From assembly GCA_900552075.1 (NCBI GenBank), contig URYL01000012.1:7104-71103 (forward strand): a DNA stretch of 64,000 bases, written 5' to 3'. A program made the translations under genes and the position numbers. How positions within the stretch are numbered: position 1 is the stretch's first letter; each line of letters opens with the position of its first letter. This DNA comes from an uncultured Bacteroides sp. Its GTDB lineage: Bacteria > Bacteroidota > Bacteroidia > Bacteroidales > Bacteroidaceae. Shown one piece after another: positions 51,835 through 61,543 of this stretch. The notes beneath the pieces were generated by a model that saw only the letters and a list, made by a program, of their open reading frames with translations, had not been told where the DNA came from and searched no databases.

Positions 51835-54708
51835 ATGAAAAAAATTGCTATTTTTCTGCTGGGCTGTCTTTGTATGGCAGGGACAGTGTTTGGACAAAGT
51901 CTGGAGGAGACCACGGAGCAGCGTCTGAAGGATTTTTTTGCCAATTATGAGACTTCGTATGCGCATATCGGAAAGTGTAAACTGGAACGCATGGAGCTGG
52001 AACACGAAAAGAAGGTATTGCGCGTGTATGCCAATCCGACTTTTGGTTACCAGCCGTTTACGGAAGAAAATGTATCGGCTATTTATCGTTTGTTGAAGCA
52101 GTCGCTTCCGGGGCCGGTAAATTATTATACCCTGCAAGTGTATGCAGACGGAAAGCTGATTGAGGACCTGGTGCCTAATGCGTTCCGGAAGAAACAAGAC
52201 AAGACTCGTTTGTACGGCAAACTGGATGCGAAGGGAAACCCGTGGGTGACCAATGTGTCGCGTCCGTTTGAAATCAGCCGGGGACTGGAAGGACGGCATG
52301 TGGCTGTGTGGCAAAGTCATGGAAAGGTGTATCGGAACGACCGGAATGAATGGCGCTGGCAGCGTCCGCGCTTGTACTGCACTACGGAAGATTTGTTTAC
52401 CCAGTCGTTCGTGGTGCCGTATCTGATTCCGATGCTGGAAAATGCCGGAGCCGTGGTCTTCACTCCCCGTGAACGCGACTGGCAGCGCCACGAGGTGATT
52501 GTGGATAATAACACTTGTACGCCAGGCAGCCATTATCTGGAAGTGGAATACAAGAAATATACGTGGAAGGATACGGGTCAGCCGGGATTTGCTCAAAAAT
52601 ATCAGCAGTATCCGGATAACTACAATCCTTTCAAGGATGGTACGGCGAGGTACATTGCGACCCAAAACCAGCCGGAGAAAGCCTTTACCGAATGGATTCC
52701 CAACATCCCGGAAAAAGGAAAATATGCGGTGTATGTCAGTTATCAGACACTGCCGGAAAGCGTGTCGGATGCCAAATACTTGGTTTTCCACAACGGAGGT
52801 GTGACCGAATTCAAGGTGAACCAGCAAATGGGGGGAGGTACCTGGGTATATTTAGGTACCTTTGAGTTCGATAAAGGCCGGAACGATTACGGCATGGTGG
52901 TGCTGAGTAACGAGAGTTCCCAAAAGGGAGTGGTCTGTGCCGATGCGGTCCGTTTTGGCGGTGGCATGGGAAACATTGTCCGTGGCGGACAGGTGAGTGG
53001 AGTGCCTCGTTACCTGGAGGGGGCGCGCTATTGGGCACAATGGGCCGGCATGCCTTATTCGGTGTACAGCAAGAGCCAGGGAGAAAATGATTACAATGAC
53101 GATATCAATGCTCGTTCGCTGATGGTGAACTACCTGAGTGGCGGGTCGGTGTACAACCCTTCGGAAGAGGGACTGAAAGTGCCTTTTGAAATGACACTGG
53201 GACTGCACAGCGATGCAGGCTTCAAAACGGATGATGAACTGGTGGGTTCATTGGGCATCTATACGACCGACTTCAACGACGGAAAACTGAATTGTGGTAT
53301 CTCCCGCTATGCGTCGCGCGACTTGACAGACATGGTGCTGACGGGATTGCAACGAGACATCGCTTCCCGTTTCGGGGTGCAGTGGGCCCGGCGGAGCATG
53401 TGGAACCGGAACTACAGCGAGACCCGTCTGCCGGCAGTGCCTTCCATGATTCTGGAATTGCTCTCCCATCAGAACTTTGCCGATATGCAGTGGGGACACA
53501 ATCCCGATTTCAAGTTTACGGTGGGACGTTCAGTCTATAAATCCATTTTGAAATATCTTTCTACCATGCACGGCACCGACTATGTGGTGCAGCCGCTTCC
53601 GGTGAATCATTTTGCCATCCGGGAAGGAAAAAAGAAAAATACTTTTACTCTGAACTGGAATCCGGTGGAGGATGTGATGGAACCGACGGCCAAACCGCAA
53701 GGATATATCGTCTATACCCGTATCGGTTACGGCGGATTTGACAACGGAGTATATGTACGCAAACCGGAATACACGGTGAAAGTCGAACCGGGACTGGTGT
53801 ACAGCTTTAAGGTAACGGCTGTTAACAAGGGAGGAGAGAGTTTCCCTTCGGAAATTTTGTCGGCCTATAAGGCCAAACGGAGTAAAGGCACATTGTTGAT
53901 TGTGAACGGATTCGATGCCACTTCAGGTCCGGCGGAAGTCAACTCGGCTTTACTGCAAGGCTTTGATCTGAAGTTAGATCCGGGCATACCTTATGGACAG
54001 ACTCCTGCTTATTGCGGCTACCAGCAAGGATTCAACCGCGACAAAGCGGGACTGGAGACTGGTGACGGGCTGGGTGTCAGCGACAATGCTTTAGAAGGAA
54101 AATTGATTGCGGGAAATACCTATGATTATGTGTTTGTGCATGGCAAGGCCATTCAGCGGGCCGGACGCTATTCGTTCGTGTCTTGCAGTGATGAAACCTT
54201 GGAGAGCGGAAGTACGGACCTGAGTCAATATGACCTGGTGGATTTGATTTGCGGAGCCGATGCCAAATCCTTCTCTTCGGCCATGCAGGAAGCTCTTACC
54301 CGTTACTGTCGTCAGGGCGGACGTTTGCTGGTGAGCGGTTCTGCGTGGGGAGCAAATCTGCAAAAGAGAGACTTTGGCAAGGATGTGCTGAAGTGTGTGT
54401 ATGGCGGTCGTTTCAGTAACCAGACTTCCTCTTCTTTGCAGGGAGCTGGAATACAGTTCCAGGTTGAAGGGGAAGCCAATGAAACGGTTTATGCCGTTCC
54501 TTCCATGGAATGTGTGCTGCCTGCAGCTGGGGCCTATTCATCTTTTGTGTATACCAAAGGAAATTATGGGGTGGGAACCGTATATCGTGGCGAAGATTAC
54601 CGTACCTTTGTATTGGGTTTCCCCTTGGAATGTGTGGAAAACACCGACGTACGCAATCACTTGATGCAGACTGCTGTGACCACGCTTTTGTCCAAGAAAA
54701 AACGCTGA
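51835..54708 (+). CDS. Golvesin-domain 'xanthan lyase'-type protein with split amidase-like fold
   Basis: 957 residues from the ATG at 51835, with signal peptide (IAIFLLGCLCMAGTVFGQ). About residues 265-385 match a golvesin C-terminal-like beta domain. Around it lie pieces resembling an Amidase_3 zinc amidase: SHG (H162), a FTPRERD strand, GLHSDAG (H458) and PSMILELLSH (E541). This suggests an amidase with a golvesin insertion. Residues about 600-690 look like a fibronectin III module; the last ~250 form an alpha/beta domain starting GTLLIVNGFDA. Databases often call relatives 'xanthan lyase', but I see no lyase motif. Envelope or peptidoglycan hydrolysis is my inference. Confidence 0.8.
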   Translation: MKKIAIFLLGCLCMAGTVFGQSLEETTEQRLKDFFANYETSYAHIGKCKLERMELEHEKKVLRVYANPTFGYQPFTEENVSAIYRLLKQSLPGPVNYYTLQVYADGKLIEDLVPNAFRKKQDKTRLYGKLDAKGNPWVTNVSRPFEISRGLEGRHVAVWQSHGKVYRNDRNEWRWQRPRLYCTTEDLFTQSFVVPYLIPMLENAGAVVFTPRERDWQRHEVIVDNNTCTPGSHYLEVEYKKYTWKDTGQPGFAQKYQQYPDNYNPFKDGTARYIATQNQPEKAFTEWIPNIPEKGKYAVYVSYQTLPESVSDAKYLVFHNGGVTEFKVNQQMGGGTWVYLGTFEFDKGRNDYGMVVLSNESSQKGVVCADAVRFGGGMGNIVRGGQVSGVPRYLEGARYWAQWAGMPYSVYSKSQGENDYNDDINARSLMVNYLSGGSVYNPSEEGLKVPFEMTLGLHSDAGFKTDDELVGSLGIYTTDFNDGKLNCGISRYASRDLTDMVLTGLQRDIASRFGVQWARRSMWNRNYSETRLPAVPSMILELLSHQNFADMQWGHNPDFKFTVGRSVYKSILKYLSTMHGTDYVVQPLPVNHFAIREGKKKNTFTLNWNPVEDVMEPTAKPQGYIVYTRIGYGGFDNGVYVRKPEYTVKVEPGLVYSFKVTAVNKGGESFPSEILSAYKAKRSKGTLLIVNGFDATSGPAEVNSALLQGFDLKLDPGIPYGQTPAYCGYQQGFNRDKAGLETGDGLGVSDNALEGKLIAGNTYDYVFVHGKAIQRAGRYSFVSCSDETLESGSTDLSQYDLVDLICGADAKSFSSAMQEALTRYCRQGGRLLVSGSAWGANLQKRDFGKDVLKCVYGGRFSNQTSSSLQGAGIQFQVEGEANETVYAVPSMECVLPAAGAYSSFVYTKGNYGVGTVYRGEDYRTFVLGFPLECVENTDVRNHLMQTAVTTLLSKKKR

Positions 54709-54755
54709 TTCAGCGTAAAGAAAAGAATTAAGTAACCATCAATAAATGTATCGAT

Positions 54756-55280
54756 ATGGAAAAAGATTTTTTGAAGGTCATTGAAACACGGCGTAGTTGC
54801 CGCAAGTATAAACCGGAACAGATTACGGATGAAGAGTTGAAGGCTGTGCTCGAAGCAGGTACTTATGCTCCGACTTCACGCGGTATGCAGTCGCCTTATA
54901 TTGTGGCTGTACAGAAAAAAGAAGTGCTGGCCAAGCTGGCTAAGATGAATGCGGAAATCATGGGAGTTACTTCCAATCCTTATTACGATGCGCCTACCTA
55001 CGTGCTGGTTTTTGCGCCTTCATTGGCCAACAATCCGGTACAGGACGGAAGTTGCGTGCTAGAAAACATGATGCTGGCAGCACATGCCTTAGGATTAGGC
55101 AGCTGTTGGATTCACCGGGAACGGGAGATGTTTGCTACGGAAGAAGGCAAGCAGCTGATGGAAGAATGGGGACTTCCTGAAGGGTTGATGGGTATCGGTG
55201 CCCTTGCGTTGGGCTATCCCGACGGAGAACCCGCTCCGGCAAAACTGCGTAAACCGGACTATTTCCGGGTGATAAAATAA
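54756..55280 (+). CDS. Nitroreductase family protein
   Basis: 174 residues. FMN-binding N-terminus VIETRRSCRKYKPEQITDEEL, then APTSRGMQSPYIVAVQ, and the GLGSCWIHRER and ALGYPDGEPA segments. NAD(P)H-dependent flavoenzyme of broad substrate range. Starts 47 bp after the golvesin gene, probably on the same transcript. No terminator follows other than array D. Confidence 0.9.
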   Translation: MEKDFLKVIETRRSCRKYKPEQITDEELKAVLEAGTYAPTSRGMQSPYIVAVQKKEVLAKLAKMNAEIMGVTSNPYYDAPTYVLVFAPSLANNPVQDGSCVLENMMLAAHALGLGSCWIHREREMFATEEGKQLMEEWGLPEGLMGIGALALGYPDGEPAPAKLRKPDYFRVIK

Positions 55281-55289
55281 GACGAAAAA

Positions 55290-55393
55290 AAACGCAAGGA
55301 CGTTTTGGTCAAAACGCCTTTGCGTTTTCTCTTAAACGCCCTTACGTTTTACTTGAAACGTCCTTGCGTTTTGGTAGAAACGCAAGGGCGTTT
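55290..55393. repeat. Array D: five AAACG-N6-CGTTT units at exact 22-bp period, terminator-like ends
   Basis: Units start at 55290, 55312, 55334, 55356 and 55378. They read AAACGCAAGGACGTTT, AAACGCCTTTGCGTTT, AAACGCCCTTACGTTT, AAACGTCCTTGCGTTT and AAACGCAAGGGCGTTT. All arms are intact. The two outer units are inverted relative to the three inner ones. Units 4 and 5 can form a 16-bp RNA hairpin (15 Watson-Crick pairs plus one G-U) with a 6-nt loop before seven T (55391-55397). Units 2 and 1 do nearly the same on the minus strand, followed by the complement of the A-run at 55285-55292. Confidence 0.92.
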
Positions 55394-55412
55394 TTTTATG
55401 ATTGTTTTTTTA

Positions 55413-57977
55413 TCAGTTAATCGGCACAATTTCAAAGATTTCCGCTTTTCCTTCCAAGCGAATCTGACTGACGTTCTTGTCGGTCAATTTGATTCTTGCA
55501 TAAGGAGTTTCAATCATGGTTTCAGACAAAACCTTGCCTTTTTTGTCCAACTGCACACATTTGATTGGGGCAGACAACTGGTTCATCAGTAAGGTGTAGG
55601 CTTTGACATCCTTGTTGACTCCGAACGTAATCGCTTTTGTGCTCTGGTAAGAGGTGGAGAGATTGTTGTCGAAAGCATAAACCGCTTTGCTCAATGTATC
55701 CGCCTCAAGCGTAAAGCCAAGATTGTCCGGACGGAGTGGGTTTACATCGAACGAGCGGACAGAAGCATAGTTGGTGCGTTTGGAATCCAGTCGTTTCAGG
55801 CGGACGTAGCGTGCTTTTTCCGGAGCCCCCTGCCAGTGGATGATGTATTGCTGGTTCAGCTCTCCGGTGAGCGCTTTCCAGTTTTGTCCATCGGTAGAAC
55901 ATTCCACTACGGCATGGTCGAAATAGTCCACATCGTCTTTGGAATTTCTTCCCTGAAGGATGGAGATTTCCGTCACATCACGTACGTCGCGCAAGTCTAC
56001 TCCAATCCAGTCGTTCGGCTTCTGGGCGATTCCGGAAGTATAGAAAGTCGTAGAATCATTGTCGAACATCAGTTTGGTCTGTACGGTATGCGCACTGCTG
56101 AAAGAGCCGATACCTTTGTAGTCGTTTGGCATCTTGCCTGACAGTTTCTTCAGGTATCCGTGTGCCATGTCGTCCATTGCATACTCATAGAACGGCTGAA
56201 GTTTCAGGGTGCCCGACTTGTGGGCTTCGTAGTTTTTCCGGTCTTCCGGCGTCATGATGTTTTGTATGTATTTCGTCCAGAAAAGCGCATCGTCCTGACC
56301 GGAACGGTATATACGGGCCAGCTCGATGGCCTGCTTGCCGCGTGTACCCAGTTTGCCGAACTCTGTCAGCCAAGGCCGGAGTTCGTTGAGCAACGCTTTG
56401 TTCTGGCAACCGTTTTCCATGCGTGCAGGAACACTCTCTACTTTCTTGAATTCTTCTTCCAAGGCGTTGGCTGCCGCATCGTTCCAGTCGGCAATGCGGA
56501 AAGTCTTTGTTTCCCACGATTCATCCCGCCGGTATCCGTTTTCGGTATCACTGGAGTGGATGGCGAAGGTGCGATATGCATCAGTGGCATCGGGTACCAG
56601 TTCGGCCAGTCCCCGTTCCCAGTTGTCAATGGCGTTGTAGTCGGCGATGTTCCAAGCGTAGTCGGCAACTCCATACAAGGCCAGCTTGGAGGCTTCACCG
56701 TGTTCCATCGGATTGCTGATCACGCCGCAAGTCTCCTGGGCTGTCAGGCTGGTATCCAGTCCGTAGACCGGTCCCTGGAGCAGGAAGTTACGGATGTAGT
56801 CGGTCACCGGATAGTTCCACCAATAGTAAGCCGGACGTTTGATACGGGAGTTGATGAAGTCGAGGGTTTCGGGTGTCAGGTCACTACATACCACGTCACC
56901 TGTCCAGAACACCTTGATTTCAGGATTCAAGGTTTTTCCGTAAATGGCCAGGCTGCCTTTTTCGGTCGGATTGGCCCAAAGTTTGGAGTAGTCGGTCGGG
57001 CAGACGGTCAGCGGAGACACGTCTCCTTTTACCTTCACGAACTCTTCAGTCAGACGGTTCAGCAATTCCGTTTGCTTCAGCGGGTTGGTACCCTCGCCCG
57101 AGATATCGTCGAAGAAGATGGCAAAATGACGGACTCCCAAATCGTACATCCAGTTGAACTTGTTGATCAGGTTCTGATAATCCTCTTCATTCCATTTGAT
57201 ATCCTGTCCCGGATGGATGGCCCACACGAAGTCCACATAATTCCGGTTGCTGGCATCTACCAGTTCCTTGATATGTTGTGCTTCTTTTTCCGGATAGGGC
57301 AGACGCCAGTTCGGGCAGCTGTGATAAGGGTCGTCTTTAGGACCATATAAATAGGTATTCATTTTGAACTTTCCGTAGAAGTCAATCAGCGACAAGCGGA
57401 CTTCGTGTGACCAAGGCGTGCCGTAGAAACCTTCCACCACACCTCGGTTGGGCAAGTCCGGATAATCGTTGATTTCCATGCAGGGCAGCGTACCTTGGAA
57501 AGCGACCGGACTTTCGGTCAGTTGTTTCAAGGTTTGGATGCCATAAAAAGCTCCTCGTGCATCGTATCCGGTGAGGGTAATTTCTTTTGGCTTGATAATT
57601 AAGGAGTAAGCTCCAGAGACTTCTTTTACCTGGGCTTTACGGGCTACTTTCGGTCCGAAATCAATGGTAAGTTTGATACCCTTTTTATTCGTGGGCAGGA
57701 AATTCATATAAGCTGAGAATTTATGCTGCTTGTCTTTCAGGTTAATACCTTGTAAGATGGGGCAGGTATTCTCTTTGTTCACTTTTAATTGATGAGGCGT
57801 AGGGTTGATGATAAGTCCCTGATGGTCTATCTTTTTCCCCGGTACAGCCCGTACGTCCTGCTTTTCAGAACGCTGGGACGAAAGATCAAAGTCTGCTTCT
57901 TGTGCTGATAAAGTTCCGTACATGAAAGTGCACAGTAATCCGGCAGCCATGCATTTTGCATAATGATTCATTTTCAT
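55413..57977 (-). CDS. Secreted GH84 beta-N-acetylglucosaminidase
   Basis: 854 residues with signal peptide (AAGLLCTFMYGTLSAQ). Order: GH20b-like N-domain (about 45-170); GH84 barrel starting RGVVEGFYGTPWS, with the catalytic Asp pair D290-D291 in FFDDISG; helical spacer; an F5/8-type C (CBM32-like) domain near 620-740; a final small beta domain. GH84 enzymes remove beta-linked GlcNAc with substrate-assisted catalysis. Relatives in Bacteroides act as O-GlcNAcase-type enzymes on host glycans. Divergent from a SusC/SusD pair across 258 bp, so it may belong to the same glycan-use locus. Confidence 0.93.
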   Translation of the reverse strand: MKMNHYAKCMAAGLLCTFMYGTLSAQEADFDLSSQRSEKQDVRAVPGKKIDHQGLIINPTPHQLKVNKENTCPILQGINLKDKQHKFSAYMNFLPTNKKGIKLTIDFGPKVARKAQVKEVSGAYSLIIKPKEITLTGYDARGAFYGIQTLKQLTESPVAFQGTLPCMEINDYPDLPNRGVVEGFYGTPWSHEVRLSLIDFYGKFKMNTYLYGPKDDPYHSCPNWRLPYPEKEAQHIKELVDASNRNYVDFVWAIHPGQDIKWNEEDYQNLINKFNWMYDLGVRHFAIFFDDISGEGTNPLKQTELLNRLTEEFVKVKGDVSPLTVCPTDYSKLWANPTEKGSLAIYGKTLNPEIKVFWTGDVVCSDLTPETLDFINSRIKRPAYYWWNYPVTDYIRNFLLQGPVYGLDTSLTAQETCGVISNPMEHGEASKLALYGVADYAWNIADYNAIDNWERGLAELVPDATDAYRTFAIHSSDTENGYRRDESWETKTFRIADWNDAAANALEEEFKKVESVPARMENGCQNKALLNELRPWLTEFGKLGTRGKQAIELARIYRSGQDDALFWTKYIQNIMTPEDRKNYEAHKSGTLKLQPFYEYAMDDMAHGYLKKLSGKMPNDYKGIGSFSSAHTVQTKLMFDNDSTTFYTSGIAQKPNDWIGVDLRDVRDVTEISILQGRNSKDDVDYFDHAVVECSTDGQNWKALTGELNQQYIIHWQGAPEKARYVRLKRLDSKRTNYASVRSFDVNPLRPDNLGFTLEADTLSKAVYAFDNNLSTSYQSTKAITFGVNKDVKAYTLLMNQLSAPIKCVQLDKKGKVLSETMIETPYARIKLTDKNVSQIRLEGKAEIFEIVPIN

Positions 57978-58033
57978 AAAGATGGATGTTTTTTAGGTAA
58001 TAATAAGGTGTTTGTCTGATTAATATTTTTATT

Positions 58034-58065
58034 CAAAGATACAGTTTGTTCCTGAATCGTGCAAA
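58034..58065 (-). promoter_or_regulatory. Promoter of the GH84 gene
   Basis: Minus-strand TTTG (58062-58065), 20 bp, TATCTTTG (58034-58041): exact consensus. Confidence 0.78.
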
Positions 58066-58165
58066 TAGTGTATAGAATATTGTTATTTTCCTTTATTACA
58101 AGCGTTTTATAAATAAAGAATAAACATTAAATAAAAGGTTGATTTGAAATATATTTAATTATTTG

Positions 58166-58196
58166 TTGTGATATTAATATAAAATAAATATCTTTG
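58166..58196 (+). promoter_or_regulatory. Promoter of susC-susD
   Basis: TTG (58166-58168), 20 bp, TATCTTTG (58189-58196), ~40 bp before the ATG at 58236. Confidence 0.65.
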
Positions 58197-58235
58197 GGGC
58201 ATATCAATTCTATTGTATTAACCTAAAATCAAATT

Positions 58236-61200
58236 ATGAAAAGAACAGAGTTTAAACTCTTGGCAATAACGATGCTGTTGTCAGGATTTTCGGTGGGCTA
58301 CGTTCATGCCGAAACTCACTCGGAAGCAGTGAGGATGTACGCACCTCAACAAGAAAGCCAATGTAAAGGAGTGGTTTTAGATGAAACCGGTGAAAGTGTA
58401 ATTGGAGCCTCGGTTTTGGTGAAGGGAACTTCCAATGGAACTATAACCGACTTGGATGGTAATTTTTCCATTCCAAATGTAAAAAAAGGAGACGTAATTG
58501 TCGTTTCCTTTGTCGGCTATAAGAACGTGGAAGCTGTATGGAATGGTACAGACCTTAGAATTACCTTGAAAAGTAATACGGAAGAGCTTGACGAAATTGT
58601 AGTGGTAGGTTATGGTGTACAAAAGAAGGTAAATCTTACCGGTGCTGTTTCTTCTGTAAAAGGAGATGCTTTTGAAACTCGTCCTATTGCAGATGCTACA
58701 CAAGGTTTGCAGGGTATGGTGCCGGGATTGACGGTAAGTAATAATAGTTCAGGTAGACCGGGTGCTACAGGTACGTTGACTTTGCGTGGGCAAGGTAATT
58801 TGTCGGGGAATGCTTCTCCATATATATTGGTAGATGGAGTGGAAATGGAATTATCCGATGTAAATCCTAATGATATAGAAAATATTTCAGTATTGAAGGA
58901 TGCTGCTGCTTGTTCTATTTATGGAGCACGTGCTGCTTACGGTGTGATTTTGGTTACTACCAAAAAAGGTAAGGAAGGAAAAATGCGCGCCAATTATCAG
59001 GGAACCGTAGGGTGGAGTACACCTACTGTATTACCTGATATGGTAAACTCACTTGACTTTGTGAAATTTTGGAATGATGGAGTCAATAATGCCGGTGCGG
59101 GGAATAGAGCTTATTCTGCAGAAAAGATAGCTCAGTTGGAACAATATATGAGAGACCCTTCAAGTATGAATCCTTGGGCTGATTTGAAACCCGGACAATC
59201 ATTGAATGCGGCCTTTGAGAACTCAGAACTTGGTTTGGGTAACACGGATTATTTTGATTTGCATTACAAGAATTTCAGTTTCAAGCAAAGTCACAATTTA
59301 AGTTTCAGTGGTGGCAATAAGAAGGCCCAGTATTATGTTTCTGCGGGTTATTATAATGAAGATGGCATATTGAGGTATGCAGATATGGATTATGCCCGTT
59401 ATACGGTGAATGCAAATATTACGTCAGAACTGACCAAATGGATGAAATTGAAGTTTAATGCTAAATACATGCATTCGGACAATAAAACGCCATTCAATCA
59501 GGGAACAGTAAATGGAGTATCTCTTGACGGAGGTCTGTCGGAAGGTTTTTATCATAGCTTGGCACGTTTCCGTCCAACAGTGTCTCCTATAGATCCGAAT
59601 GGACATTTTACAGAATTGTCAATGGTGCCTTATTTGCAAAGTGGAACATATACGGATACACAGAATGACCGTTTCAACTTTACTACAGGACTGGAGTTTC
59701 AGCCAGTCAAGAATTGGTTTATTTTCTTTGATTATACTTATAAACAAGAGAATATGGAGTATGAGGCTTTAAATGTAGCTCCATACATTTATGAACAAGA
59801 TGGTGTGACGTTGACTAAGGTGGCGCGTTCTGAATTGGGTGTATCAGCTGATGGACAGTTTACGCGTGCGTATGCCAATACAAGATATCAGAGTATCAAT
59901 CTTTATACCAACTACATGTTTTCATTAGCTGATAAGCATAACTTTACAGTTATGGCTGGTTACCAGGAAGAAAACAATGATTTTAGCTGGATGAAAAATT
60001 CTATTACCGGTTTGTACTCAACTGCTAATCCTAATGTCGGTATGGGTACGGGTGATAAGATTGTGGTGGATACGCGAAATGGATGGGCTACACGAGGATT
60101 CTTCGGTCGTATCAATTATGATTTTGACGGAAAGTATCTTGTGGAAGTGAACGGACGTTATGACGGTTCTTCACGTTTTGCCAGTCACAGCAGATGGGGA
60201 TTTTTCCCTTCTGTATCATTGGGATGGAACATTCATCGTGAAAAATTCATGCAGAAGGCCGAAGGATTCTTGTCAAATCTGAAACTGAGAGTTTCTTATG
60301 GATTGTTGGGTAATCAAGCCAATGCGGCATTGTACACGTTTGCTTCTACAATGAGTATCAATGGTAATTTGGGCAATTATATATTTAGTGACGGGCGTCA
60401 CATGTACACGAACCCCCCGGCCGTTGTAAATCCTAATACTACATGGGAGAAGGTGGAAAGTAAAAATATCGGTCTTGACTTTGGTTTCTTTGGCAATGCC
60501 TTGACAGGAACTCTGGATATTTTCCAGCGAGATACGAAAGATATGTTGGGACCTGGACATGATTTCCCCGACATGTTTGGTGCATCAGCTCCTCAGGAAA
60601 ACAATGCCAATTTGCGTGACAGAGGATGGGAACTATCTCTGAACTATCGAGGTAAGATTGGTAGTGATATTGATTATAGTATTGGTGGATCTATTTCGGA
60701 TGCAGTGACTAAAGTTACTGAATATTCCAATCCTACCATGACTGATCCAGCTGGTTCTTGGTATAAAGGCAAAACCTACGGAGAAATATGGGGATACCGT
60801 ACGGACGGACTTATACAGACACAGGAGGAAGCAGATGCATATAATAAGGAATATGATTTGACTTACTTCAGCGGTAAATTGTGGGAACCTGGAGATGTGA
60901 AGTATGTGGATTTGGATGGTAAGATAGGAGAAGATGGCCGGAAAGTGATTGATAAAGGAAATAATAAGCTAGGTGACATGGGGGATATGACCGTCATAGG
61001 CAACACTACTCCTCGCTACCAATATACCGTAAATGGGTCAATCAGCTGGAAAGGATTGAGTTTGAGTTTGATGTTCCAGGGAGTAGGCAAACGTGATTGG
61101 AATCCGAGCGGAGTGTATTTCTGGGGTTTCAGCTCTTTTGCACAGGTTACAGTTTTCAAGGAACACATGGACTATTGGCGTCCGGATAATCCGGATGCTT

Positions 61201-61532
61201 ATTATCCGAAACCTTATATTAATAGTGCAGGTGGAGTAGCACCTTTCCAGAATAAGAATATACAGTCAACAGACCGTTATTTGCAGAATGCAGCATATTG
61301 CAGATTGAAGAATCTTACATTGAGTTATACGTTGCCCGATGTATGGGTGAAGAAATTGGCCTTGCAGAAAGTACAAGTATTCTTCTCTGGTGAGAATCTG
61401 TTGACTTTCACAAAGCTGAAGGGTATGTTTGATCCGGAAGCTATATTTACTTCAAACACTTATACTTCGGAAGGTGGTAAGAACTATCCTATGAACAAGG
61501 TCTTGTCGGTAGGGCTGATTGTTAACTTATAA
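58236..61532 (+). CDS. SusC/RagA family TonB-dependent outer-membrane transporter
   Basis: 1098 residues. Signal peptide (LLAITMLLSGFSVGYVHAE), carboxypeptidase-regulatory-like domain (CKGVVLDETGESVIGASV to DGNFSIP, about 40-120), then the SusC plug signature DEIVVVGYGVQKK and NLTGAVSSV, and a 22-strand barrel with C-terminal Leu in SVGLIVNL. Imports oligosaccharides together with its SusD partner. There is no N-terminal STN domain, so it does not look like a sensor for an anti-sigma factor. No regulator gene (SusR, HTCS or sigma/anti-sigma) is seen next to it. More AT-rich codon use than the housekeeping genes. Confidence 0.95.
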   Translation: MKRTEFKLLAITMLLSGFSVGYVHAETHSEAVRMYAPQQESQCKGVVLDETGESVIGASVLVKGTSNGTITDLDGNFSIPNVKKGDVIVVSFVGYKNVEAVWNGTDLRITLKSNTEELDEIVVVGYGVQKKVNLTGAVSSVKGDAFETRPIADATQGLQGMVPGLTVSNNSSGRPGATGTLTLRGQGNLSGNASPYILVDGVEMELSDVNPNDIENISVLKDAAACSIYGARAAYGVILVTTKKGKEGKMRANYQGTVGWSTPTVLPDMVNSLDFVKFWNDGVNNAGAGNRAYSAEKIAQLEQYMRDPSSMNPWADLKPGQSLNAAFENSELGLGNTDYFDLHYKNFSFKQSHNLSFSGGNKKAQYYVSAGYYNEDGILRYADMDYARYTVNANITSELTKWMKLKFNAKYMHSDNKTPFNQGTVNGVSLDGGLSEGFYHSLARFRPTVSPIDPNGHFTELSMVPYLQSGTYTDTQNDRFNFTTGLEFQPVKNWFIFFDYTYKQENMEYEALNVAPYIYEQDGVTLTKVARSELGVSADGQFTRAYANTRYQSINLYTNYMFSLADKHNFTVMAGYQEENNDFSWMKNSITGLYSTANPNVGMGTGDKIVVDTRNGWATRGFFGRINYDFDGKYLVEVNGRYDGSSRFASHSRWGFFPSVSLGWNIHREKFMQKAEGFLSNLKLRVSYGLLGNQANAALYTFASTMSINGNLGNYIFSDGRHMYTNPPAVVNPNTTWEKVESKNIGLDFGFFGNALTGTLDIFQRDTKDMLGPGHDFPDMFGASAPQENNANLRDRGWELSLNYRGKIGSDIDYSIGGSISDAVTKVTEYSNPTMTDPAGSWYKGKTYGEIWGYRTDGLIQTQEEADAYNKEYDLTYFSGKLWEPGDVKYVDLDGKIGEDGRKVIDKGNNKLGDMGDMTVIGNTTPRYQYTVNGSISWKGLSLSLMFQGVGKRDWNPSGVYFWGFSSFAQVTVFKEHMDYWRPDNPDAYYPKPYINSAGGVAPFQNKNIQSTDRYLQNAAYCRLKNLTLSYTLPDVWVKKLALQKVQVFFSGENLLTFTKLKGMFDPEAIFTSNTYTSEGGKNYPMNKVLSVGLIVNL

Positions 61533-61543
61533 TGCATTGAAAT

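Noticed and set aside
56160..57350. 396-codon plus frame opposite GH84
   Set aside because: Antisense shadow of a well-supported catalytic domain with the Asp-Asp pair.
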